DNA of 64,000 nt from Membranipora membranacea (lineage: Eukaryota > Bryozoa > Gymnolaemata > Cheilostomatida > Membraniporidae): assembly GCA_914767715.1 (NCBI GenBank), contig OU612071.1:27649681-27713680 (forward strand), written 5' to 3'. Under the pieces are notes generated by a model that worked only from the letters and a program-made list of their open reading frames with translations, had not been told where the DNA came from and did no database searches. A program made the translations under genes and the position numbers. Positions 25,701 to 35,757 of the stretch are shown here, in pieces; position 1 is the first letter of the stretch; each line of letters opens with the position of its first letter.

Positions 25701-26001
25701 CAGGGCTCCACATCTTACAGGGCTCCACATCTTACAGGGCTCCATATCTTACAGGGCTCCACATCTTACAGGGCTCCACATCTTACAGGGCTCCACATCT
25801 TACAGGGCTCCACATCTTACAGGGCTCCACATCTTACAGGGCTCCACATTTAATATGGCACCCTATATTATAACACTATACATAATGTAATTACTCTACC
25901 TTGAGCGCTTCTTTAGTCTCCTCACTATGTGCGTGAGGCTCCAGGTATCGGCCAATCAGACGCTTCCAAAATATTATCTCATTCTCATCCAAATATTCCA
26001 T
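22755..26001 (-). CDS. Chitin synthase, C-terminal exons
   Basis: 26001-25900 gives EYLDENEIIFWKRLIGRYL, the post-catalytic region of metazoan chitin synthases. 24806-24659 gives LKSLRTKSIVGYFLLNGFLL, 24012-23818 the last helix (LMCVVMFGLLVLHQFVCLIW) and 22936-22755 a basic, Ser/Lys-rich tail ending NDKLMDV. All four join in matching phases (0, 1, 1). The exon at 26001 begins in phase 0, whereas the preceding recognised exon ends in phase 1, consistent with lost exons in between. Confidence 0.85.
24000..24140. repeat. Triplicated splice-acceptor segment
   Basis: Three tandem copies of a ~55-bp unit (CACATCAGGGCTGAGAGAAA ... CATTTATTA) begin inside the exon ending at 24012 and extend into its intron. 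Each copy carries the same acceptor on the minus strand, so alternative acceptors 50-110 nt upstream are possible. Confidence 0.8.
25361..25850. repeat. 17-bp minisatellite, ~29 copies
   Basis: The unit is CAGGGCTCCACATCTTA with few variants, inside the chitin synthase intron between 24806 and 25900. Because 17 is not a multiple of three, each reading frame cycles every 51 bp into the same 17-residue peptide; this produces a 180-residue open frame that is not a gene. Confidence 0.95.
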
Positions 26002-26568
26002 CTGTTGGAAAGATTGATGGAATGTTAACAACTAAAACCTTCCCAGAATACAACAGTTATACACAAACGTGATATTGTTATTATTCATTAAACTGTGAGC
26101 TTCTGTCAATTGTAGAACAAATATCCATGTGAAGGTCTCACTCACCCGCTAGGCAAAAAATCTCATTCGGAAGTCAGGTAATAATTGCTTGGATTTCAAT
26201 GGGTTCATACCCCATCGGAAAGGCACTGCCAGCAAATGGGGGAACAACAATAAATATAGGCAAATATCATAATGAACTTGCTGAGAGGTTATTTCAAATC
26301 GGTTTGTTGCAATTTGACGCTAAATATGATGGTATATATAGCTTCATCAAGAGCGCAAGGTGCTGGCTGTAATCAAAACGGAGAGATATGCCACAGATGT
26401 GTCAAAGAGTATATCTGTACACAGAGAGAGTACATCTGCACACAAAGAGTATATAAGTGATAAGTGACACGAGTAACCCTGTTCTTTTAGGATTGTCGCC
26501 TCTTTATGTATGTAAACACAACTCAAACTACTTCCTCTGGATTAATTCTTCGAGACAATTATAGTTAC

Positions 26569-29500
26569 CTCCCTTTGTTAATGTCTTTATGATATAATTG
26601 TCCATAAGAGCTGAGGCTCTAAACATGGAAAAGCAGCTGGGGGCACAGAGCACCACCCCCATAACATGCTCGGCTGTTTTGTGTAACCAATGGGCTATCG
26701 CATACTCAAATTTCTGATACCAAACAAGCCAACCTGCAAAAAAAAAAAATGTGTTAATCAATCAGTTATTAGGAATGTTCAGAATGATATGAGGGCGAAA
26801 ATATGTCATTGAGCACATCAGGATGAAGTGATGATCAGCAAAGAGAGGACTTTGACCTTTCGCGACTTCATCTTTTATATAGCTATTACTGTTATCAAAT
26901 CGTGCAAATCTAACTTAATCAAAAGATTGAGGCTTTGAAAAAGCAACTTTGGATGCATCAATAACGCAGAATCTAAGGTTTCATTTTGACCCAATCAAAC
27001 CCAGGTTGAATAATACCATCAGCACAGAAATGAATGACCTTCAAGATTGAACTGTTACCTGTCCTGTTAAATTTACCTTCCCCGATTGGATGAATTCTCC
27101 CACAGACCACACCCACTTCTTTGTTTTTTCTGAGTTGATTCAACATTTTCTGTATACTTTGAGGCTCAAAAGCAGTATCTCCATCCACTGTTAGAACGAA
27201 TGTGTTATCGGCAGATATACGCGTCTTACCTGCAAGTAAATAAAAATATGTGTCTTACCTGCAAGTGTAAATAAATATAAGTATACGTATAAGAAATATG
27301 GGTTCTACTGCGAGTATAATATTAATTCTTTTAACTGATCATGTACACTTGTCTCCTCATTGAAACAATCATATTAAAATAGAGGAGTAAAAGGGAAGAT
27401 GAAGGACAACTCCGATATATACTTTTCCGATCATCAACCAGCATAAAAACATCTTACTGACGTGCTGTTAGAATGATGTCTCCTTATCAATATCATATTG
27501 TTACCTGGTATGTAAATCATAACATATATTAGGAGGTTATTGACACAGAAACATCAATCAGAGTGGGTCCAACCTGTTGGTTTATCTAATAAACTGACTG
27601 ATATTATGAGGGCAGTCTGTTATCAGTTGAGGAGAACTTGACCTGCTTATTGAAGCTTTATATAGCCTCGTTGAATGACCTGAACTGACTGGAGATTTTA
27701 GTGAAATTTTAGCGAGGCTGTAGCGAGCGCGTACCTATGCCGTACCCATAATGTACCAAGGTTGTACCCAGGCCCTACAAAGGCTGTACCCAGGCCCTAC
27801 AAAGGTTGTACCCAGGCCCTACAAGGTTGTACCCAGGCCCGACAAAGGTTGTACCCAGACCCTACAAAGGTTGTACCCAGGCCCGACAAAGGTTGTACCC
27901 AAGTTGTGGCAATGTCACAACTAAAGCAGCTAGGTATTTTTTCGTTGAGATGATAGTAAAGATGCATGGTAGGTCAGAGTGATACTTACAAGGCATTTTC
28001 TGATATCTGAGCTTATTGTAGTCCTCGGGATACTCTGATAGAAGCTTATAACCCAGCAGGTAATACATATACTGTATCTGTAATATAAACAACATGGCGG
28101 TCATCATCATGGGAAGAGAGCAACTTATTAGAGCAATCCTTCGGATATAATGGTGTATTTGTACATCTTTCGTGTAATATTAGAATTGCAGTATGACTCA
28201 AAATAATGATAACTTTAAAATTACAATTAAAATTTTATTGTATTTGCAAAAAAATACCAGGTGGAATTATTTTAGCTGGTCAAAGAAATTCCATGTCAAG
28301 GGAGTGAAATACTATCAGGTCCAATAATCTTCTTCATGGATCAAATCAAAATTTGGTAAAAGTCCAACAAACAAGGGTCTTTCCATGATTATAATTTTGA
28401 AGGATGGCAAACTATCATGACTTCCTGGCGTGCCTGCTTTTACAAGATATACAAATCTATGACCTTGATATGGACCCTGCACACCCTGGCAACCTATGTC
28501 TACACACATTATAGGAATGTAAGTGTAAGAGCACCCTAGTAACTGATTGCACACCTGGGGTACCTGGTAAATACCATCATCATCCTTAAAAATGTTTACC
28601 CTCAGCGTTTACCACATAATTACCTCAACAGGTCAATAATAATGTGAGGGAACCGCTATACAACCAAATGTTACAAGTACTCTATAAATCCTAATATAAT
28701 TTCATAGTATGTAAGTTGAATGAGAATGAGAAGTTGAAGAATATACTTCCAGCAAGACGCAATAAAGACTTTTGATTTGAAAGAAACCGTGATTACATCA
28801 AATATATCTTTAGTGGCCAACGCAATAGAGGAAACTTATTGTCTGTGGTAGTTTTTTATAGATGTGCGGAGGGAAGTCATGTTCCTTTATTACAGGTCAT
28901 GTTCACTCTGATTCCAAAAACCTCACATCCACAAACATCAAGTCCAAAACACCTGTCAGGGCCATAGTTAAGAAAAAATGGTAGGGGAGGCAAAAGTCTG
29001 AGGTAAGTCACAAGCATTACCAGGAGGGGTGCTGTTAGTTCCTCCCTTAGCAATGTAAGGATTATAAGTAGTAAATAAAAAATCCCAGAGGATCTGATTC
29101 AGACATGGATTATTCAGTAATGGTGTTTTAAGGGCACTCTATTTAGCTTTCTAGGGGCGGCAGAGCCTCCTGCTTCCCCAGAACCACGGGCATGCCAGTA
29201 ATGTTGTAGAGAAATCAACCTAAAAAACATACCAGTGGGTGAGGAGGTAAGCTTACCATTGACCAGCGCTTCTTGTTTCTAATCTTCAGTTTATCCTTGA
29301 GATGTACAACCAGATTATTCTCTCCCGGTAGAGTGAACACCAGACGTCCTCCGTAAGGTGTGGGGTACTTCAGAGGCGGACCAGCCATACCTGTAACCAT
29401 CACATGGGTAAGATGTAGTTGTAGATAATAGGTAGATAATAGGTAGATAGGAGCCACCCTGCAAAAAAGAGGTAAAAATGATCATGGCAATTGTTCTTCA

Positions 29501-31034
29501 GAGTTTATACCAAATCAAGCTGTTGTGGGCATTCACAGTGGCTGACTTAGAACTAACATGCAGAAAGATAAACTAGAAAATTGGAACTGCTATCATGTCG
29601 TAGACACTCACAATGGTTAGCATGTCTTTGGCAAATCACTAATAATGGTGTGTCATTTTGTACTATCCATTATGCTGTCTTATAATGCATGAACTCACAT
29701 TTGAATCCATGAAGGTTAACAGCTACCTCCTGCACTATTTCTACAAACTGGGACACAAAAGTGTTGACGTTGCATTTTCCGGCTGTATCTCCCCACGCCA
29801 TCGCGTCATCAAACATTATATGAGTCTCAAACTCAAAGTACTCATGATCTGTGATATCCAGCTCTGTGTGTGAGAGTAACTCTGTTGTCTGTTTCTTCAT
29901 ACACTGATATTCATCCAATCAAAGGAGAAAAAGTTAAATATTTAGTGTATGGTAAACTAAAGGATTAGACTGGACATGTGTTTTGGTATTAGTAGAGAAG
30001 AGAATCTTAAGCCACCAAAAGTTAAAAATTAACTTTTATTTTCGAGACTAACGAATGGTATGAGATCATCAGTCCTGGGCATGTAAGCGGATAATCTTCT
30101 CCAAGTCAGATGAAAGGATTTCAGACACAATAAAATGTTCTGTATCTCCCAGTGAAATTGGGTAAATGAAAACATAACTTAATCCTAGATTAACACGATC
30201 TTCTCTCCTGCATTTTAGGCTAAAGTTGCATCTTTGGAATATAGCACACACCCCCCATTATGTATTTACTATTAGCACACTTACTTCAGGGCTGAGGTGA
30301 GTAATTGATTCATCTCCTCTCTGTTCTCGTGCCACATGGTCGCACAAAGATAGACTTTAGGAGTTACCTCCTCCCCCTCAGCTGCCTCACTGTATGGTGA
30401 CGAGTTTATCCCGGCAGCATTTACCTTTTTATAGAGAGGGAGATAATTAGACACGCTGAGAGTGTGAGTCTTCTCTTTGTGTACGATGGATTCGTCGCTC
30501 AAGATTCCAACCGCAAAGTTATCAGCTTTATAGAACAGCATTGCACTGAAAAAAGGAAGTGACATTTTAGGTCTGCTCTTGTAGTGAAAAGAAGATCATC
30601 GTAACAGTTGTTATAACAGCCGCCAGGGTTCTGCTACACTGACGCAAAGAAGCAGAGAAATAGCCACAGATTTTCAGTATTGAAACGGCTGCCAATTCAT
30701 CAACATCTCAAGGTTACTAATTTACAAATACATACTCAGAAAATAACACCAAATACCTGAAGCTGACTCAGACTTAGACATAGACTTAGGCTTACCTAAA
30801 GTCGTTCCGTGACTCACTGGCTGTGGTGAGCACCCTGTACGACCAAACCCAACCGGTCAAAACCATCAACAATGGCCAGTTCACACTTAGAGCTTTGGTT
30901 ATGGTGAGGGTGGTCTCACACTCATCCGCATCTTCTCTACTCATTAGGCAGAATTCAGGAGAATGAACCAAGGCTACTATCACTGCTATGGACAGAAAGA
31001 GTGGCAAGCAGAACAGAAGCATTGATGTAGCCCC
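26569..31034 (-). CDS. Chitin synthase, GT2 catalytic exons (first half of core)
   Basis: The core is clear: VYLCATMWHENREEM (30545-30285), YFEFETHIMFDD (29903-29699), TPYGGRLVFTLPGENNLVVH (29390-29257), YMYYLLGYK (28077-27990), LTVDGDTAFEP with KNKEVGVVCGRIHPIG (27229-27077) and WLVWYQKFEYAIAHW, VLCAPSCFSMFRASAL (26733-26569). DGD is the divalent-metal/UDP-sugar region of GT2. 31034-30796 is a membrane exon (SMLLFCLPLFLSIAVIVALV). The exon after 30285 is uncertain: a phase-2 acceptor near 30214 opens a frame ending IIRLHAQ, but a GA replaces the expected GT donor. Confidence 0.85.
27755..27902. repeat. 22-bp minisatellite, ~7 copies
   Basis: Repeats of GGTTGTACCCAGGCCCTACAAA with single-base changes, in the intron between chitin synthase exons at 27229 and 27990. 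The open frame across it (CTQALQG-type repeats) is spurious. Confidence 0.9.
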
Positions 31035-31403
31035 CTGAAAAATATAGCATTGAATTATTTGGCAGTTCAAGTTTCAGTTCTGCAAGAAAGTAATGAATAT
31101 AACTAATGGCTATAAGGTATCAATCAGCCTAGAGGTCTTTGTTTTAAATTGAGTTGGGACCACTAACAGACTTGTTTTCATGTTTACACAGCCTTAAATT
31201 GTACCTCTCATGTGTGAGACGAATACTTGAAAAATCTGTCTCAAGGCAATTATTATCCACCCACTCTTTGTTTTTCAAATCTGACTTATCATCATGGGCT
31301 GAACATGTCCAAATACCTACAGTATACTTGATCAAACGCAAAATAATGAAAATCTTGAAAAATCAGACAGACATGATCCTAATCCGCTGATTAAATAGCT
31401 CAC

Positions 31404-34290
31404 CTTGTTCAGTTTGAAGTAGCTTATAGTCTAGAGCAGAAGATAGTAAACAAAAGGCAGACACATGAGCAGAGAACCGAATATTTGTATGTAGTTTGGT
31501 ACGGAGGCAATATCCAGGGCAGATGTATCAATGAATGAATATCCAAGCGTTGCTGTGAAACAAATCTAAAAAATAACACATCATTGAGATTATGTTTGCT
31601 GGTGGCAAATCTATCAGTTGAAATCACATCATAATCTACAAAGGAAAAATGGATTGTGTCTACGATTCCCTTTAGCCACTACCCTTGCCAGAGAATAAGT
31701 CTGATTGATGTTTGGAGAGGAGAGAAGTTATCTTACCTGAGCAATGCCTGAGATAAACTGAACTCCTCTTCTTGACCTTTGAGAGTTCAAAGTGTGAGTC
31801 TCACTGCTTGTCTTCAGTAGCTCGTATATAATAGATGTTAATAGTCCCATCGGAATCAAAACTGCAGCCCAAACTACACAAAAAGTGGAAAAGAAAATTG
31901 GGACAATTTTAGACACATTGCAAGTTAGAAGCAAACCTCTCATAGCCACTACCTAGATTATATCGTCTGACAATTTAATGTATTGGTATCACAATTTTGA
32001 TCCAAGATAGTGCACCCAAAGGCTTGAAGAGACTTTCTTCGATAACTTCTTGAGTGATTTGTACATACTTGTAGATGCTAGGGTTGTAGTCAGCCTGAAT
32101 CTTGATAACCCAATAGTTTGCGTCAAAAATTACACCCTAGTCCATGCGATCACAGCATATCACTGGACAATGATGCCTGATAAAGTTAAAAGGTAAACAG
32201 CTCTGATGAGTAGTTCACTCACTGTTCTGATCATAGTAGCAGCTGATGAAGAGACAGACACCAGTAGAGAGTTGTATGATCGAAGCCAGAGTCGTCTCAC
32301 TGAAGACAGTCAGTGAGTCACCGGCCTCCTTACAGTTACTGATCAGTAGTCGTAGTGACTGTGAGGTACTACTAGTGGCTGCTAGTACTAGGGCGGATTC
32401 TAGTAGGTTCAGTTTGGGTAGTAGAAGTATACAGAGAAGTAACAGATTGTAGGAATCCAGCAGCGAGGCCAGCACTGCCTAAAACACACAGAATATAAAC
32501 ATGCCTACCAACAGTAGCCAGGTACTTTCTTCCCAAGAGTGCACACTAATATCGTCAACCTAATATATAATATCATCATGTCTATCTGCAGCATAATGCC
32601 ATGTACTTTCTCCCAACAAACATTCGCTGTTATAGTATAATGTACAAGGCATTGACAAGAGGTGTATAAATTCTAATGATTAGTCTCATACTGCCAAATT
32701 TATATCTAGTTAAGCAGATACCATTAGATCAGAGTAAATGGGGACTGCATTATAGATGTAATAGGAAAAGGAAAAGGAAAAAGTTTTTGGAGCTTCAGTA
32801 ACTGTACAGGCTGAACAGGCTGAACGGACTGAACAGCTGAACAGAATTTCTCAGACTAAAATTATTATTTGTATTCTTTCCTCTGGCTGACTATCACTTC
32901 TCAAACACATTCCTCCTTGCCGAATGATTTAACAAGTCACTATGTTCCTATTGGATCCTAATAAAACCAATTTAGGGAAAGCAAATGAAGCAATCAATGT
33001 GCCAGTTCTGACAAAATCAGATGGTGTTCAGGTAACCAGAAAAATTATCCAGCTTAACCTTCCATCTAGCCAGTCTTGACAAGCTTTGTTATAGGGGGGG
33101 GGGGGGGGGTTTGGGTGGAGGTTTCACCCGAACGAAGCTTGCCAAGACAAGCTACTTACCATCCATTCACTAGTGTAACGCCGAATAATCGGAATAAACC
33201 AAGGCGAATGGAATCTTAAAATAAACAATTTAATGAGCAGAATATAGGAATTGTCCACGCTTATGCAAAATTAGCCATTCATGCAAAGAATCAAACAAAT
33301 AGTAGTCTGAGAAATTCTGTTCAGCTGTTCAGCTGTTCAGTCCGTTCAGCCTGTTCAGCAATTTACAGTTACCATTGGAGCTTTGAGATAACTGCTCTAG
33401 ATTTATAGATGTTATTAATTAATAAAAAAAACAGTTAACATTACATTTTTTTTTAAATTTCAGGTTTAAATCAAGATATTCACTGTCAAATTTTTTTAGT
33501 TCTCAGATTTGCCTCAGACCGTTATATATCTACACAACACTTACCACCAGGCCCTGTTTAAAGTTAGGCCATCTCATCTTCTTCCTTATCGCATCGATAC
33601 AAAGCGAGGGAAAGGAGATCAAAACTGGGATACAGGAAGCAATAAGAACTACTGATTGAGACAGAGACAGCGCCTGCAAAAATGAGAAGTAGGAAATTTA
33701 TTAGCGCAATGGTTACACTGGTAAAAAAATTTGAAAACACCAGAAGAGCTAACATTTTTTCTGGCTATGGTGGAAGTTTATAAAAAGTGAAAAGATTTTC
33801 AATTTGCCATCAATATATTTATTACAAGAATGCCCGAATGAAAGGCATTTTTCCTAAACATACACTTTTAAGTGTGACAGCCATCACCTATCACGTATCA
33901 GGTTGTCACCAAGAACCATTTGGCTGTCACTGGGAATGCCATAATAATAATACTTTCCTATTTCACTTCCATTGGCAGAAATAATTACATTCAAATACAC
34001 AATAATAACAATAAACAATGATTTATTAACGGACTGTATCCTGGTGTGTGTGGTCGTGCTTTGCCATTTCTGTTGGGTGTGAACTAATTATTAATCGCTT
34101 TACTATTGCCTGCTTTTTATAATTTAATGGACATCACATGATATCCTATTTTCATATCCTTTTTGTTTGCTATATAAAGGGATGGTTTTTAACTTGTTTA
34201 GTTGGTATTAACTGAGAGAGTAAATACATACCTTATGCACACATACCCATAAGACTATTGCCTTATCTTCACCACTCGGTGATTGGCACA
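31404..34290 (-). CDS. Chitin synthase, N-terminal membrane exons
   Basis: Hydrophobic helices recur: ALSLSQSVVLIASCIPVLIS (33673-33545), AVLASLLDSYNLLLLCILLL (32478-32223), WAAVLIPMGLLTSIIYELL (31873-31737) and IFGSLLMCLPFVYYLLL (31565-31404). The topology of several helices before the glycosyltransferase domain is that of metazoan chitin synthases. The 33214-33160 exon (FHSPWFIPIIRRYTSEWM) joins its 3' neighbour in phase but not its 5' neighbour, and lies between foldback arms. The initiator methionine was not located. The in-frame TAG in the 31565-31404 exon sits between VYYLLL and TISYFKLNK. Confidence 0.7.
32790..33385. repeat. Inverted-repeat arms enclosing a chitin synthase exon
   Basis: The left arm (about 32790-32870: ACAGGCTGAACAGG, GGACTGAACAGCTGAACAGAA, TTTCTCAGACTA) is mirrored by the right arm (about 33303-33385: TAGTCTGAGAAATTCTGTTC, CAGTCCGTTCAGCCTGTTCAG). 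Between them lie the 33160-33214 exon, a 16-17 nt poly(G) run near 33093 and a smaller inverted pair (GTCTTGACAAGCTTTGTT / AACGAAGCTTGCCAAGAC). Confidence 0.8.
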
Positions 34291-34309
34291 CTGGTTAAGT
34301 GCCGTCACA

Positions 34310-34900
34310 TAAGATAGCAAAACAACATCTCAGTCTTACTGCGTGACAAACTACATGATAGAAGTGCTCCTGCAGAGAGAAGTCATACTCTAATATAGAG
34401 CAGCAGGATATACAGACCTCTACCATCGCCTGTACTCGTGTCTCTTATCAACAAGTCGCGACTTTATATATTGTAACCATTGTGAGAGCAGCAACTTGCA
34501 GACAGCAGTGTCGATAAAGGGAAGCGACCTTAGCGGAAGATATCAGGTGCCATTTTAGCAGAGTGTAGTATCATATCAGCAATGGAGAACAGATGGAGAA
34601 CTATAACCATATCATGTCTGGTAAGTGGAGAAACTTCAACTGTATTCCAAAAAATATTCAACTGTGTATGTATGATGGTTTGTTTCTCCGGATAATAATT
34701 TGATTCCTCCTATGGGCGGGATTGTAAGAATAGATTTATTCTGTTTCTCTTGAACCTTATGATGGTGGTTTATGCAACAGCCCAATCATCATCAACAACA
34801 GCAGATGCGACGAAGTCCACTGCTGTCTTGGGTTTTACAGCAGCGCCTGCCGGACCGACGACTATGGCAGATTCGATATAATAATCCGCTTGAAGAACGG
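34310..34900 (+). pseudogene. Duplicated 5' end of the mucin-sushi receptor gene
   Basis: Matches 35487-36030 closely, offset by 1176 bp at the start codon. Exon 1 at 34582-34620 is identical to the downstream copy's exon 1 and keeps its GTAAGT donor. The exon 2 acceptor has changed from AAG|CTT to AAC|CTT, and the mucin frame then runs into TAA near 34880. It is therefore a truncated gene copy or a spare first exon that could splice to 35934. Confidence 0.75.
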
Positions 34901-35757
34901 ATATTTTTTAAAGGGATAGACCTATCAACTGTGGCTCAATCAAGGGTTTATATGAATGGAACGATTGTGCTAACCTAGCATACAAAATGCAAGTGATTAT
35001 ATGCATTTAGAAAATGTGAATATGAATAGAAATTGAATGTACATTTAGTATTCAGAAGCCTTTAGAACAACATTGCTCTGATTGAGTTGTTGTGTTGAGT
35101 ATTTATGTTCTGTGATCTGATTGTGTTTGTGAACGATGAGGGAACCAGGAGAAAATGTATTCCTACACTAGCAGCACTCCTTAATAACTCAACCAAGCAA
35201 AAGAGGAAGTTAATGTCTCGTTTACTAGCCAAGCTGAACAAGGGGCGTAATTGTTAAGTGAAACGCCCCCTTTTAGATTTCCTTCCAAATAATTGTAAGT
35301 CACACCCTTGTGTTCATGATGTCAAGCGAATTATTTAGCTTGAATAAAAGAATCAATGTCAACACCTGAATACATTATCATTAAACCATAACTAAGATTT
35401 GTGATGTTGCATTGGATAACCCCTTCAACTATACCCCCTTGTCACATGGGTTTGGTGATTTGCACTGTGATTGCGGCAGCAACTTTAAGATAACAAAGCA
35501 ACATCTCAGTCTTACTGCATGACAAACTACATGATAGAAGTGCTCCTGCAAAGAGAAGTCATACTCTAATATAGAGCAGCAGGATATACAGACCTCTACC
35601 ATCGCCTGTACTCGTGTCTCTTATCAACAAGTCGGGACATTGTATATTGTAACCATTGTGAGAGCAGCAATTTACAGACAGCAGTGTCGATAAAAGGAAG
35701 CGACCTTAGCGGAGGATATCAGGTACCATTTTAACAGAGTGTAGTATTATATCAGCA

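Larger units (their letters stand above)
22755..34290 (-). pseudogene. Chitin synthase locus, internally deleted and interrupted
   Basis: Exons in transcription order: 34290-34232 (tentative), 33673-33545, 33214-33160, 32478-32223, 31873-31737, 31565-31404, 31034-30796, 30545-30285, one uncertain near 30210-30070, 29903-29699, 29390-29257, 28077-27990, 27229-27077, 26733-26569, 26001-25900, 24806-24659, 24012-23818, 22936-22755 (stop). Family 2 glycosyltransferases of this type polymerise UDP-GlcNAc into chitin at the plasma membrane. N-terminal membrane exons, the GT2 core and C-terminal membrane segments are all recognisable and nearly every junction keeps phase. Against function: TAG at 31431-31433 in frame, a phase clash before 33214, no usable donor near 30070, and no exon for QGEDRW/QRRRW between 26569 and 26001. 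Either a pseudogene or an assembly error. Confidence 0.85.

Noticed and set aside
25361-25850. Possible CRISPR-like array
   Set aside because: The repeats are contiguous without spacers and the DNA is eukaryotic.
25348-25890. 180-residue repetitive open frame (TGLHILQGSTSYRAPHL repeats)
   Set aside because: It arises from a 17-bp minisatellite inside an intron of a gene on the other strand.
30281-30300. Natural end of a protein after TSALK
   Set aside because: The apparent TAA is part of a GTAAGTG splice donor within the chitin synthase gene.
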